Below are positions 42,893 through 53,254 of a DNA stretch of 55,749 nucleotides, piece after piece (the first letter of the stretch is position 1; each line of letters begins with the position of its first letter). Location: NCBI GenBank assembly GCA_022825385.1, contig JAJDWX010000024.1:1-55749 (forward strand). Reading direction: 5' to 3'. Position numbers and translations under genes: made by a program. The stretch comes from Rhodothermales bacterium. Its GTDB lineage: Bacteria; Bacteroidota; Rhodothermia; Rhodothermales; VXPQ01. Below the pieces are notes generated by a model. That model saw only the letters and a program-made list of their open reading frames with translations, was not told the DNA's origin and ran no database searches.

Positions 42893-45800
42893 ATGCGTAA
42901 CGCCTTTCCCATGTGCGATTTCAATCACCTCCATTGCCACACGCGGTTTTCCCTCCTCGACGGCGCCGCCAACATCAAAATCCTCGCGCAAAAAGCGAAG
43001 GAAATGGGCATGGCGGGCGTGGCCATTACGGACCACGGCAATCTCTACGGGGTCCCGGAATTCTACACCGAACTGAAGAAAGTCGGCGTCAAGCCCGTCA
43101 TCGGGTGCGAATTCTACCTTACGCCCTCCAGCATGCAGGACCGGAGAGACAAGACGCGCTACCATCAGTTGTTGCTGGCGAAGAACAAGCAAGGCTACCA
43201 GAACCTGATCAAACTCTCGTCCCTCTCCTTTACGCAAGGCCATTATTACAAGCCGCGCATCGACAAGGAAACGCTGCGCGCGCATAGCGAAGGACTCGTC
43301 GCCACGACCTGCTGCATTCAGGGGGAAGTCCCGCGCGCCATCCTCGCGCGCGGCGAAGAAAAAGCCCGCCCCGTTTTCGAGGAATGGCTCGACATTTTCG
43401 GAGAAGATTATTACATCGAAATACAGGATCACGGCCTCGAAAAGCAAAAACGCTGCAACGCCGTCCTGATGCGGTGGGCGAAGGAATACAACGTGTCCGC
43501 CATCGCCACGAACGACGTGCACTACATCGGGCAGGACGACGCCGAAGCGCAGGATGTGCTCCTGTGCCTGCAGACCAGAAAGGATTTTAGCGATCCGGAC
43601 CGGATGCGTTTCGAGAACGATCAGTTCTTCTTCAAGTCCGCCCCGGAAATGCAGGCGGCGCTGAAGGACCTCGACCCGATCGCGCGGGACGCCGCGCTCA
43701 ATGCCACGCGCGAAATCGTGGACAAGTGCACGGTGGAGCTGCCGAAAATCGACATGCTCATGCCGTACTATCCCATTCCCGCGGAATTCGACGGGAATGC
43801 GGACGCATGCCTCCGCAGCATGGTCCTGGAGCGGGCCAGGCAGCGATACGCCGACATCAGTCAGGACGTCGCCGAGCGGCTCGACCACGAACTGGGGATT
43901 ATCCGCGACATGGGGTTCGCAAGTTATTTCCTGATCGTGCAGGATATCACGACCGCCGCCCGCCAACTCGGGGTGCACGTAGGGCCGGGGCGCGGATCGG
44001 CGGCGGGCAGCGCGGTGGCCTATTGCCTGGGCATTACCAATATTGATCCGTTCCGGTACGATCTCATTTTCGAGCGATTTCTGAATCCGGAACGGATATC
44101 CATGCCGGATATCGATATTGACTTCGACGACCGGGGGCGGTCCCGGGTCCTGGATTATATCGTGGAAAAATACGGGCGGGAAAATGTGTGCCAGATCGTC
44201 ACGTTCGGCACCATGGGGGCGCGCTCGGTCATTCGGGACGTTGCGCGCGTCCTCGAAATCCCCCTGAACGAGGCGGACCGGATCGCCAAAATGATCCCGG
44301 AGCAGGTGGGCATGACGCTCGAAAAGGCCTGCAAGGAGGCGCCGGATTTCGCTGCGCTCAAGAAGCACGAGGACGCGAAAATCCGCAACCTGATGCATTA
44401 CGCGGAGGTGCTGGAAGGATCGCCCCGGCATACGGGCGTACATGCCGCAGGCGTCATTATCGCTCCGGGAGACGTAAGCAAATACGTGCCCGTGGCGGTA
44501 TCCCGCAATAGCCAGAAGGAAGAAATCGTCACGACGCAGTACGACGGCAGCCGGGTAGAGGATTTCGGGCTCCTGAAAATGGATATTCTGGGCCTCAAGA
44601 CGCTCGCCATTCTGAACGACGCCCTGCAAATCATCGAAGAAGAATACGGCGAAAAAATCCGGCTGGAAGACATCCCCTTCGACGACGCCAAAACGTTCGA
44701 GCTGTTCCAGCGAGGCGATACGGTCGCCGTCTTCCAGTTCGAATCCTCCGGCATGCGGGAATGGTTGCGAAGCCTGAAACCGACCCGCCTCGAGGACCTC
44801 ATCGCCATGAATGCGCTGTACCGGCCCGGCCCGATGGACCTGATTCCGAGATTCGTCGCGCGCAAACATGGGCAGGAGGCGGTCGACTATCCGCATCCGA
44901 CGCTCGAACCCGTCCTGAAGCCCACCTACGGCTTGCCCGTATATCAGGAACAGGTCATGCAAATGGCGCAAATCATGGGCGGGTATTCGCTGGGCGGCGC
45001 GGACCTGCTCCGGCGCGCCATGGGCAAAAAGAAACAAGAAGAAATGGACAAGCAGCGCGGCATTTTCGTGCAGGGCGCGCTGACGCGGGACGTTCCGGAA
45101 AAAACGGCCCACGAAGTATTCGATATGATGGCGAAGTTCGCGGGCTACGGATTCAACAAAAGCCATAGCGCAGCCTATTCCGTGGTGGCCTACCAGACCG
45201 CCTGGATCAAGGCGCATTACCCCGATGCGTTCATGGCCGCCGTGCTGACCAGCGAGCAAAACGACACGCAGAAGCTGTCGAACATGTTGAAGGAAGCAAG
45301 GCACATGGGCCTGGATATCCTGCCCCCCTCCATCCACCGAAGCCGCAAGCACTTCACGGTATCCGACGGCCATATTTGCTTCGGACTCGCCGCCGTCAAG
45401 GGCGTGGGGTCCGCCGCCGTAGACCATATCGTGGCCGTGCGCGAAGAGCACGGCCCCTTCGAAAATTTCTTCGAGATGGCGCGGGAACTGGACCCGCACG
45501 TCGTGAACAAGAAAGCGCTGGAGAGCCTCGTGCGGTCAGGCGCCCTCGACGAACTGGAAGGGCACCGGGGACAACTTTTCGAAGCGGTCGAACTGGCGGT
45601 CCGGTATGCGAAACAGGTGCACGAAGACCGCGCAGCGGGACAAAGCAACCTGTTCGGAACGTCTTCTGAAAACGCCGTCCCCGCGCCGCCGCTGCCCGCC
45701 GCCGAACGATGGAAAAAGACCCGAATACTCAAGGAAGAGCGGGACCTGCTCGGGTTTTACGTATCCGGCCATCCGCTGGAGACCTATGCCCCGGAAGTGC

Positions 45801-46393
45801 GGGCTTTCGCCACGGCGAGCCTGGGGGAATTGAACGAGGAGGACCTGATCCCGAACGGATACGAACGCAACGGCCATCGCCGGCAACACGCCCGGCGGCA
45901 CACCTTCTTCGGCGTCGTCGGCAGCGTGCAGCGACGGACGAGCAAGGCGGGCAAGCCGATGGGCTTCGCCACGATCGAGGATTTTACCGGCCAGGGCGAA
46001 GTCACATGCTTTCCCGACGCGTACGACAAGGCGCAGAATTACCTGAAGACGGACGAGGTGATCATGGTGACGGGCGAGCCGGAACTGCGCGGCGGCTCGG
46101 TCAAGATTATTGCCCGCGAAGTCCTGCCCATGTGGAAAGTGCGCGCCGCGATCAATTCCATCGTGCTGCGCGTCGACAGCGACCGCGTTCGGCAGGAAAC
46201 CGTCGCCGCCTTGCAGGAACTATGCGAAGCGAACCAGGGGAAATGCAATCTGTTTTTCGCCCTGCAGGCCAACGACCTGCCCCGCAGAACGCTCCGCGTA
46301 CGAAGTCACTCGCACAAAGTCGATCCTACCCCCGACCTGATGCAGGGCGTCGCGCGGCTTATCGGCAGCGCCAACGTAGCGGTCGAAAAGTAA
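42893..46393 (+). CDS. dnaE: DNA polymerase III subunit alpha (DnaE)
   Basis: Replicative polymerase of about 1166 residues. The N-terminal PHP domain opens DFNHLHCHTRFSLLDGA and has VAITDHGNLYG and PVIGCEFYLTP. The palm carries the catalytic aspartates in MPDIDIDFDDRGR, after VGPGRGSAAGSAVAYCLGI. The fingers include NALYRPGPMDLIPRFVARKHG and KSHSAAYSVVAYQTAW. An OB-fold region near the end has FFGVVGSVQRRTSKAGKPMG. Two in-frame ATGs compete as start, 42893 and 42911; the later one gives the family-like MCDFNHLH opening. A TTG at 42854 also extends the frame but has little support. Confidence 0.97.
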   Translation: MRNAFPMCDFNHLHCHTRFSLLDGAANIKILAQKAKEMGMAGVAITDHGNLYGVPEFYTELKKVGVKPVIGCEFYLTPSSMQDRRDKTRYHQLLLAKNKQGYQNLIKLSSLSFTQGHYYKPRIDKETLRAHSEGLVATTCCIQGEVPRAILARGEEKARPVFEEWLDIFGEDYYIEIQDHGLEKQKRCNAVLMRWAKEYNVSAIATNDVHYIGQDDAEAQDVLLCLQTRKDFSDPDRMRFENDQFFFKSAPEMQAALKDLDPIARDAALNATREIVDKCTVELPKIDMLMPYYPIPAEFDGNADACLRSMVLERARQRYADISQDVAERLDHELGIIRDMGFASYFLIVQDITTAARQLGVHVGPGRGSAAGSAVAYCLGITNIDPFRYDLIFERFLNPERISMPDIDIDFDDRGRSRVLDYIVEKYGRENVCQIVTFGTMGARSVIRDVARVLEIPLNEADRIAKMIPEQVGMTLEKACKEAPDFAALKKHEDAKIRNLMHYAEVLEGSPRHTGVHAAGVIIAPGDVSKYVPVAVSRNSQKEEIVTTQYDGSRVEDFGLLKMDILGLKTLAILNDALQIIEEEYGEKIRLEDIPFDDAKTFELFQRGDTVAVFQFESSGMREWLRSLKPTRLEDLIAMNALYRPGPMDLIPRFVARKHGQEAVDYPHPTLEPVLKPTYGLPVYQEQVMQMAQIMGGYSLGGADLLRRAMGKKKQEEMDKQRGIFVQGALTRDVPEKTAHEVFDMMAKFAGYGFNKSHSAAYSVVAYQTAWIKAHYPDAFMAAVLTSEQNDTQKLSNMLKEARHMGLDILPPSIHRSRKHFTVSDGHICFGLAAVKGVGSAAVDHIVAVREEHGPFENFFEMARELDPHVVNKKALESLVRSGALDELEGHRGQLFEAVELAVRYAKQVHEDRAAGQSNLFGTSSENAVPAPPLPAAERWKKTRILKEERDLLGFYVSGHPLETYAPEVRAFATASLGELNEEDLIPNGYERNGHRRQHARRHTFFGVVGSVQRRTSKAGKPMGFATIEDFTGQGEVTCFPDAYDKAQNYLKTDEVIMVTGEPELRGGSVKIIAREVLPMWKVRAAINSIVLRVDSDRVRQETVAALQELCEANQGKCNLFFALQANDLPRRTLRVRSHSHKVDPTPDLMQGVARLIGSANVAVEK

Positions 46394-46463
46394 CCGAAGC
46401 GTTCCCGTATCCGCTGCATAAAACCACCGCGCCAACGCTTCGCTTTCGCCCGCAGAGGACATC

Positions 46464-47186
46464 ATGATTCGCATCGGAATTACCACTTCGTTCGAGCAAG
46501 GCGAGCAGCGGCTGTCGCGCGACTATGTGCGCGCCGTAGCGTCCGCCGGAGGCCTCCCCCTCGTCGCGCCCATGGGCGAGCGGCAAACGACCTTGGCCTT
46601 CGCCAGCCTGCTGGACGGCCTGGTGGTCACCGGAGGCCCCGCCATTACGAAAAACCTGATCGGCGCGCTGCCCGACGATATCCGGGAACCCGACCCGGTG
46701 CGCAGCGACGCCGACGCCCTGTTGCTTCGCGCGTGCCTGGACCGGGGCCTCCCCGTCCTTGGCATCTGTTACGGAATGCAACTGCTTAACGCCCTCTGCG
46801 GCGGCAGCATCTACGCCGACGTACAGCGAGACCAGGACGGATCGCTCGCGCACAGCGAAAAGCGCGGGGCAAGCGACCATCTTGTCGAACTGGCGCCGGA
46901 CTCGCACTTGCGGCGCATCCTCGACGCGGAACGCCTCATGGTCAACACGCGCCACATTCAGGCCGTCGCGCGCGTGGCGCCCTGTTTCCGCGTATCGGCC
47001 CGCGCTTCCGACAATGTGGTAGAAGCCTTCGAAAACGAAGACGCCACCCTCCTCGGCGTACAATTTCACCCGGAAAAAATGGGGACGCGCATGCAACCGC
47101 TCTTCAGACACCTGATTGAGCGGGCCAGCCAAACCCGGCCAAAACGGGCGCGACCCGAAACGCACCATCCGATTCATGCCGCGTAG
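46464..47186 (+). CDS. gamma-glutamyl-gamma-aminobutyrate hydrolase family protein (class I glutamine amidotransferase fold)
   Basis: The 240-residue protein has the amidotransferase nucleophile elbow GICYGMQLLNALCGG (Cys 102), and the catalytic His/Glu pair in VQFHPEKM (His 202, Glu 204). The PuuD-like signature HIQAVARVAP and early DYVRAVASAGGLPLVAP/LLDGLVVTGG pattern indicate the peptidase C26 family. Members hydrolyse gamma-glutamyl amides; the exact substrate is unknown. It starts 70 bp after dnaE and ends within a few bases of the next gene's start, which overlaps its 3' end by 11 bp. Confidence 0.87.
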   Translation: MIRIGITTSFEQGEQRLSRDYVRAVASAGGLPLVAPMGERQTTLAFASLLDGLVVTGGPAITKNLIGALPDDIREPDPVRSDADALLLRACLDRGLPVLGICYGMQLLNALCGGSIYADVQRDQDGSLAHSEKRGASDHLVELAPDSHLRRILDAERLMVNTRHIQAVARVAPCFRVSARASDNVVEAFENEDATLLGVQFHPEKMGTRMQPLFRHLIERASQTRPKRARPETHHPIHAA

Positions 47187-48918
47187 TCTGTATCGCTCCA
47201 GAATAGTACGAACCTCCGCAGGCGCAACCGCCGCCCTGCTGCTGTTGCTCCTTGCCGTGGGCGAACCGGACCCGAACGCGGGGGGCGCGTCGCCGGTCGC
47301 GGATGCCGAGGCCCGGACGGACGACAACAGCTTCACGCTGGAAGAACTCGACATGCATCCGGACGTGGTCTTCCGTTCGTGGCTTGTCGATCCGCTTGAG
47401 GAACATCCCGAAACGCGCGCGACGCGCATGCGCAACCGGCTGGTGCGCGACTTCCGGGACTTCCTTGCCCTGTACGTCTACCGGCAGGGGCAAGACGACA
47501 ACTTCACGCTGCGCGTAGTGGACAACCGGAGCGGCGAACTCCTCGAAATCCACAAGATGAACCCGAACGAATGGGCGGATTCCGACAAGGCGGCGGACAC
47601 GCCCCGGGACTGGGACCTTGTGGACCGACAGCGGCGACGGCAAACCCGCGCGCTCGTCGATAAATACGCGCAACAGGGCATACCGCGCAAGGCGATCACC
47701 GTAAAATGGGGGCGCAAAAATCAGGTACTCGAAGCCCGCATGCGGGAACTGCCCTATATCGAATACGAAATCCGGCTGGCCAAACTGCTCGGCCTGAGTC
47801 TGCTGGTCACCGAAACGGGCACCGTGGAAACCTTCAACCGGGACGACCTCGTTTCTTCGGCGGGCGCGCGCGGGCGGTACCAGATCATGCCCTACCTGCT
47901 CCGCCAGAACGATATCCATCGCTACCGCCTTGGCGCGGCGGCGGGCAACGCCGTCCGGGTCTACGAAGAGCGGCATCCCCTCCTGACCATGGAAGCCGCC
48001 TTCGCAACCATTGCGGGCTACCGCAACGCCGTAGGCCACGAAATTCCCGGGCTGTCGGCCTATCATACAGGTCCCGGAAATATCTTCCTGGCGTACCGCA
48101 AATTCCTCGAAAAAGGCGGCGAATTCCGTACGCAAGGCGCCACCGTAGTGGACGCCTACCTGTGGGCCGTCACCGCCGGATTCGACCATCTCGCCTCCAG
48201 CAGTTTCCGAAACCAGTCGCGAAGCTACGTGGCGGCGGCCTACGGCGCCTTGCAGGCCACGGACGCCCTGCCCATCGACAAGGCCGCCGCCGCGCAGCTC
48301 GAGCGCGTACAACTTCGCAGCGGCGAACGCATTCGCCTGGGCCGCTTGCTGGGCTTGCTTTCCGGGCCGGGCCAGGACCAGGCGACCGCCTACGACCGGT
48401 TCCGCGAACAAAATCCGCACTTCCTGCTGCCGGAACGATCCGAAAACGACCCTGGCGTACCCTCGACGGGCGACGTGCAACTCGTTGCGCGCGCCGGAAA
48501 CAACCCCGTGCGCTTCTTTCTCCCGGGCGGCTCGGCAAGCGCCTTGCTGGCGGCGGGATTCGACGGCCTTGACCCGGAAAAAACCTTCTGTTTCGGACCC
48601 GAGGCCTATGGCGGAACGCCCTGGTCCTTGTCCGACGGCCATCCGCCCCATGCGCCTGCGCGCACCGTATGGGACAGGCAATACGACGAACTGGTGCAGG
48701 AAATATCCCGATTCGGGTTCACCCGGGAAAACCGGGACCGCCTCGCTGTCCTCGCCGAACGTTTCGAATCCCTTGCGCGGGAAGAGCCTTCGTTCTACCG
48801 AAACATGCAATGGAAAATCATCCGGACGCACCGCCGCCTGTGGCATTCGGACGCGTTTGACCGGCTGGCCGCCGCGGCGCAAGCAGCCGCCCTGCGCGAC
48901 GAGGCGGAAGCGAAATAA
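47176..48918 (+). CDS. secreted lytic-transglycosylase-like protein
   Basis: From ATG 47176 the 580-residue protein begins with an Arg-containing N-terminus and hydrophobic core (GATAALLLLLLAVG), a probable signal or anchor. A soluble segment follows. The middle (about 215-300) resembles the SLT lysozyme-like domain: LLVTETGTVETFN contains a candidate catalytic Glu, then SAGARGRYQIMP matches the GAxGxxQIMP signature, and AFATIAGYRNA ... SAYHTGPGNIFLAYRKF matches the later NxGxG block. It would cleave peptidoglycan in the periplasm. The C-terminal half, including LPGGSASALLAAGFDGLDPE, is not recognised. It is convergent with ppk1. Confidence 0.62.
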   Translation: MPRSLYRSRIVRTSAGATAALLLLLLAVGEPDPNAGGASPVADAEARTDDNSFTLEELDMHPDVVFRSWLVDPLEEHPETRATRMRNRLVRDFRDFLALYVYRQGQDDNFTLRVVDNRSGELLEIHKMNPNEWADSDKAADTPRDWDLVDRQRRRQTRALVDKYAQQGIPRKAITVKWGRKNQVLEARMRELPYIEYEIRLAKLLGLSLLVTETGTVETFNRDDLVSSAGARGRYQIMPYLLRQNDIHRYRLGAAAGNAVRVYEERHPLLTMEAAFATIAGYRNAVGHEIPGLSAYHTGPGNIFLAYRKFLEKGGEFRTQGATVVDAYLWAVTAGFDHLASSSFRNQSRSYVAAAYGALQATDALPIDKAAAAQLERVQLRSGERIRLGRLLGLLSGPGQDQATAYDRFREQNPHFLLPERSENDPGVPSTGDVQLVARAGNNPVRFFLPGGSASALLAAGFDGLDPEKTFCFGPEAYGGTPWSLSDGHPPHAPARTVWDRQYDELVQEISRFGFTRENRDRLAVLAERFESLAREEPSFYRNMQWKIIRTHRRLWHSDAFDRLAAAAQAAALRDEAEAK

Positions 48919-48939
48919 CCATCCCGCGCCCCCGCAGGG

Positions 48940-51126
48940 CTACGCAGGCGCTTGCCCCGCTTGCCGTATCCATCGTATCAATTGCTCCTGCACGCCTTCC
49001 TCTTCTTCCCGAGACGCGGGCTGCCGCTGAACATACTGGCCATCGGGCCCCAGGTCCCACGCCAGGCGGCGGTCCTCGAAGTATAATTGCAGAATATCCA
49101 GGCACCGCTGCCGCAAGGCGGGTTCTTCGACCGGAACCATGACCTCCACGCGATCCTCCAGATTCCTGCGTTGCCAATCCGCGCTTCCCAGGTACACCAG
49201 CGGATCGCCCGCATTGTGGAAACAGAAGATGCGGCTGTGTTCGAGGAACCGGCCCACCACGCTGCATACCCGAATATTTTCGCTGTACCCCGGCAAATTC
49301 GGGCGCAAACGATTGTGGCCCCGCACGACAAGGTCGATCTTCACGCCGGCGCGGGACGCCTTGTACAGCCTGCGAATGACGCCCGTATCGTCCAGCGCGT
49401 TCATTTTGGCGATAATGCGCCCGTCGCCCTGCGCCTTGTGGCGCGCGATTTCCTGTTCCACCAGTTCGTTGAACGCCTTGCGCAGGTCCCTCGGCGCCAC
49501 CAGCAGTTTTTTGTAATGCTGCTGCGGCGCGTAGCCCGTCAGGAAATGGAACAGATTAATGACGTCGTAGCCGATATCCTCGCGGCACGTAAGCAACCCC
49601 ATATCCGTGTAGAAACGGGCGGTCGCCGGGTTATAGTTGCCCGTGCCGATGTGGCAGTAGGCCCGCAACCCCTCGTCCTCTTCGCGAACCACCAGCGTCG
49701 CCTTGGCGTGCGTCTTGAGGCCCACCAGTCCATAGGTGACATGCGCGCCCGCATTTTCGAGCTGGCGCCCCCATTCCATATTGTTCGCCTCGTCGAACCG
49801 GGCTTTGACCTCGACCAGCACGGCCACTTGCTTGCCCCGCTCGGCGGCCCGAATCAGCGCATCCACGATCGGAGATTTTTCGGACGTACGGTATAGCGTC
49901 TGCTTGATCGCCAGGACGCGGGGGTCTTCCGCCGCCTCTTCGACGAAGCGCTGTACGCTGGCGCGAAACGATTCGTACGGATGATGCAGGAGCGCGTCCC
50001 CGTTGCGAATGATCGAAAAAATGTCCAGCGCATTTTCGGATTCGCCTTCCATCTGCAACCGGGGCGGCGTTACGGGATGGAAGGACGGGTACCTGAAATC
50101 CGCCCCGTTCAGGCGCGTAAAGAACGCGCAATCCGAATGATCTATCAGGCCCGTGCTCACATACGTATCGTCGGACGAAAGCATGAGTTCGCGCATGAGC
50201 AACTGCCGAACGCGCGGCGGCATATCCTGCTCGACTTCAAGCCGAACGACCGGGGCGAACCGCCGCTCTCGCAACTCGTCGGACATCATCTCGATCAGGT
50301 CGTCCGCTTCCTCCTCGTCCCGGCTGATGTCCGCATTGCGCGTAATCTGAAAGGCGTGCGCGTGCTCAACCTCCATGCCGCGAAGCAATTCGTTCAGATT
50401 ATGCTGAATCACCTGCTCCAGCGGCACAAAATGATTGGGGTCTTCGAGGGGTACCCAGCGCCCCCGGCTGGTCGGCACTTTGACGCGGGCGAAATGCTCG
50501 GTGCCGCGTTTGGGATGCCGCAACAAAATGGCCAGCGAAAGGCTCAGGTTGGAAATAAACGGAAACGGGTGCCCGGGGTCTACGGCAAGCGGCGTCAGAA
50601 TGGGAAAAATATGGGCCGCGAAGTACTGGTACAATTGCGCTTTCTGGCCAGACGAAAGATCGTCGTAGGAAAGAATCCGGATGTTCGCCGCCTCGGCGAG
50701 TTGCGGTCGCAACGACGCTTCCCACAGGGACGTCATCGTGGCGTACATGGGCAGCACCGCCTCCCGAATCAGCTCCAGTTGCTCGCGCGCCGTTCGCCCG
50801 TCCGGAGACAAGGCGCGCACCCCTGCGGCCTCCTGTCGTTTGAGTCCGCCTACGCGCTTGCGGAAAAATTCGTCGAGATTGCTCGAAGAAATCGACAGGA
50901 AATGTACGCGCTCCATGAGCGGAACGCGCTCGTCCATGGCCTGATACAACACGCGCCAGTTGAAGTCGAGCCAACTCAACTCCCGGTTGAAAAACAGATA
51001 GGGATGATTCTCCGCGCAGCCCTCCGGGGCCGGGCGAGGAGCAGTAGCGGACGGCACGGCGAACGGCAGCGCCGCGCCATCGCCGGAAGGCATGGCGTCC
51101 GCAATGACCGAATCAGCGTTTCTCAT
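48940..51126 (-). CDS. ppk1: polyphosphate kinase 1
   Basis: Makes polyphosphate from ATP reversibly at the inner membrane. The 728 residues have the PPK1 N domain opening (FFNRELSWLDFNWRVLYQA), the head domain, and the two phospholipase-D-like halves. The catalytic His lies in GLKTHAKATLVVREE and the second His in SRIFCFHNAGDPLVYLGSAD. VEVKARFDEANNMEWGRQLE and GTGNYNPATARFYTD are intact. The N-terminal ~38 residues before the conserved start are low-complexity. It follows dnaG with a 6-bp gap, so co-transcription is likely. A polyphosphate-dependent glucokinase gene lies next to dnaG. Confidence 0.96.
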   Translation of the reverse strand: MRNADSVIADAMPSGDGAALPFAVPSATAPRPAPEGCAENHPYLFFNRELSWLDFNWRVLYQAMDERVPLMERVHFLSISSSNLDEFFRKRVGGLKRQEAAGVRALSPDGRTAREQLELIREAVLPMYATMTSLWEASLRPQLAEAANIRILSYDDLSSGQKAQLYQYFAAHIFPILTPLAVDPGHPFPFISNLSLSLAILLRHPKRGTEHFARVKVPTSRGRWVPLEDPNHFVPLEQVIQHNLNELLRGMEVEHAHAFQITRNADISRDEEEADDLIEMMSDELRERRFAPVVRLEVEQDMPPRVRQLLMRELMLSSDDTYVSTGLIDHSDCAFFTRLNGADFRYPSFHPVTPPRLQMEGESENALDIFSIIRNGDALLHHPYESFRASVQRFVEEAAEDPRVLAIKQTLYRTSEKSPIVDALIRAAERGKQVAVLVEVKARFDEANNMEWGRQLENAGAHVTYGLVGLKTHAKATLVVREEDEGLRAYCHIGTGNYNPATARFYTDMGLLTCREDIGYDVINLFHFLTGYAPQQHYKKLLVAPRDLRKAFNELVEQEIARHKAQGDGRIIAKMNALDDTGVIRRLYKASRAGVKIDLVVRGHNRLRPNLPGYSENIRVCSVVGRFLEHSRIFCFHNAGDPLVYLGSADWQRRNLEDRVEVMVPVEEPALRQRCLDILQLYFEDRRLAWDLGPDGQYVQRQPASREEEEGVQEQLIRWIRQAGQAPA

Positions 51127-51132
51127 AGCGCG

Positions 51133-53088
51133 TCAACCGGTGAGTTCCCCTTTTTTCAAACGATGCATCAATGCTTGCAACTGCATGATGTTCTCCTGAT
51201 ACGTACGAATGTCTTCGCCGCGCGCTTCCGCGCGATCCTGTTCTTCGATCTGACGATCCATGGCTTCGCGTACGCGCGCCATCTTCAGGCGTTTCATGGC
51301 CTGCCGGGCGACTTCTTCGGGATTTGCATCCAGGCCAGGCACCTGTACGCCTTTTTTTTGCTTCCAGTTTCCCGAAGGCTCTTCTTTGGTCATGGCGACG
51401 TCCGCGACGAGCTGCTGCACTTCCTCCCCATAGGCGCCGCCCAGCATGGCCTGCACGTCCACCGCGCCCGCCTGATGTTGTTCGGCGAAAATTTCTGCGG
51501 CGCGCCGCGTCGCGCCCGGAGAAAACTCGTTCAGGTTCATATTTCCCAGAATCCGGGCGATCATGGGCCTCCCCTGCCGGAACATCAGGCGAATCAATAT
51601 CTTTTCGCTGGCAAGCGTCGTCAGGGCAGCCGATGTTGCGGAGGGGGTCGCGCGCCGCGTTTCGCCAGGCGCGCCCCCTGCCCGGCGCGGCGGGGCGCCC
51701 CCGAACGGCCTGACCGGGGCCGCCCCCGAACGCTCCGTGCGGGAGGACCGTTGGCGCTCCTCCCGCTGCCGGGATTTCGCCATGTCGTCCAGCACGTGGC
51801 GCAGCCGACTTTCGGGCGTGGCAAGCAGCTCGCTGGCCTGAGACAACCAGGCCTCCCGGCTCAGCGGGTCGGGAATGGCGGCAATGGCCTGGAGTATGCC
51901 GCGCATGCCGGCGGCTCGACCTTCCGGGGTCGCGAGGCGTCCGGCCTCCCGGTCGGCGTCATGCAGCCAGCGCGCGAAATCGACCTGATGCTCTTTGAGA
52001 AACGCTTGCAAGGCCGCGCCTTCCCGCTGCGCAACGGAATCGGGGTCCTCCCCGGCGGGAAGCGGAACCACATACGCGCTCATGCCTGCGGCAAGCACCA
52101 TTTCAATCCCGCGTCGCGCCGCGTTTTCGCCCGCCCCGTCCGCATCGAAGATCAGTACGGCGCGCTGTGCGTAGCGGCTCAGCAACTGCACTTGCTCGCG
52201 CGTCAGCGACGTGCCGCACGAAGCGACAGCGTTGCGAACGCCCGCCTGATGCAGCGACATGACATCCGTATAGCCCTCGACGAGCACCGCCTCTTCCTGC
52301 TCGCGAATGACTTGCCGGGCCTGCCGAAGGCCGTACAATACCCGCCGTTTGTCGTATACGATGGTCTCCGGGGAATTAATGTATTTGGGCTGGGCGCGAT
52401 CCTGCTCCCCGGAAGCCTCGCTGAACACCCTGCCCCCGAACCCCAGCACCTTGCCCATGTGCGAAAGCACGGGAAATATGATCCGGTCCCGGTAGCGATC
52501 GTAATATCCCTCGCCGCTCTTTTTCGCGACGACCAGCCCGGCCTGCTCCAGCGTTTCGGCGGATATATGGTTCGCCTCGGCCTCGTCAAGCAAATGGTTC
52601 CAGCCATCGGGCGCGTAGCCTACGCCAAACTCCTTGACGGTGGCCTCCGAATACCCGCGCCCCCGAATGTAATCCAGCGCCCGGCTCCCCGCGTCGGCGC
52701 GGGTCAATTGCCCGTAATAGAACCGGGCGGCGAAACGCAGCGCGCCGTACGCCGCTTCCATCGCGTCGGCCCGCTCCCGGGAGGCGTCGCCCTCCTCCGG
52801 CAACTCGATCCCCGCCGTTTCCGCCAGGGTGCGCACGGCCTCGGGAAACGACATCCCCTCCACTTCTTGTATAAACCGAAATACGTCGCCCCCCGCCCCG
52901 CAACCGAAGCATTTATAAATGCCAAGGGCGGGATTCACGCTGAAAGACGGCGTTTTTTCCTGATGAAAAGGGCACAATCCGAAATAACTGGCCCCTCTCT
53001 TCTTCAGACGCGCATATCCGCTCACGACATCGACGATATCCGACGCCGCGCGCACTTCCGCAATCGTATCATCCGAAAAGTAGGCCAT
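51133..53088 (-). CDS. dnaG: DNA primase (DnaG)
   Basis: Synthesises RNA primers for replication. From ATG 53088 the 651 residues begin with the CHC2 zinc finger (Cys 39, His 42, Cys 60, Cys 63 in [12 protein letters not shown]...YKCFGC). The catalytic TOPRIM domain includes [15 protein letters not shown] and [19 protein letters not shown] Pro/Arg-rich linker is followed by a DnaB-interacting C-terminal region. The longer open frame to 53403 was rejected because the family starts at the zinc finger. A T8 tract at about 51352-51359 lies in the C-terminal Lys-rich portion. Confidence 0.96.
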   Translation of the reverse strand: MAYFSDDTIAEVRAASDIVDVVSGYARLKKRGASYFGLCPFHQEKTPSFSVNPALGIYKCFGCGAGGDVFRFIQEVEGMSFPEAVRTLAETAGIELPEEGDASRERADAMEAAYGALRFAARFYYGQLTRADAGSRALDYIRGRGYSEATVKEFGVGYAPDGWNHLLDEAEANHISAETLEQAGLVVAKKSGEGYYDRYRDRIIFPVLSHMGKVLGFGGRVFSEASGEQDRAQPKYINSPETIVYDKRRVLYGLRQARQVIREQEEAVLVEGYTDVMSLHQAGVRNAVASCGTSLTREQVQLLSRYAQRAVLIFDADGAGENAARRGIEMVLAAGMSAYVVPLPAGEDPDSVAQREGAALQAFLKEHQVDFARWLHDADREAGRLATPEGRAAGMRGILQAIAAIPDPLSREAWLSQASELLATPESRLRHVLDDMAKSRQREERQRSSRTERSGAAPVRPFGGAPPRRAGGAPGETRRATPSATSAALTTLASEKILIRLMFRQGRPMIARILGNMNLNEFSPGATRRAAEIFAEQHQAGAVDVQAMLGGAYGEEVQQLVADVAMTKEEPSGNWKQKKGVQVPGLDANPEEVARQAMKRLKMARVREAMDRQIEEQDRAEARGEDIRTYQENIMQLQALMHRLKKGELTG

Positions 53089-53254
53089 TCTATACGAAAA
53101 GTCTGGAAAAATCGGGCGGTTTATGCGGACGGACTTGCCTGGACCGTCGCCATCCCTTAAGATGGAGATGCGCGACATGGGAGCAAAAAGACGCGGGGGC
53201 GCGTTATGCCTTATTCCATGGCCCGCCCCGCATAGGCAAGATACGATATCCACT

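Noticed and set aside
42815..45499. 894-residue minus-strand ORF
   Set aside because: It is antisense to dnaE; no recognisable domain and a start within the intergenic region of the M14 gene.
49981..53160. 1059-residue plus-strand ORF
   Set aside because: It runs antisense through ppk1 and dnaG, with a composition typical of a shadow frame.
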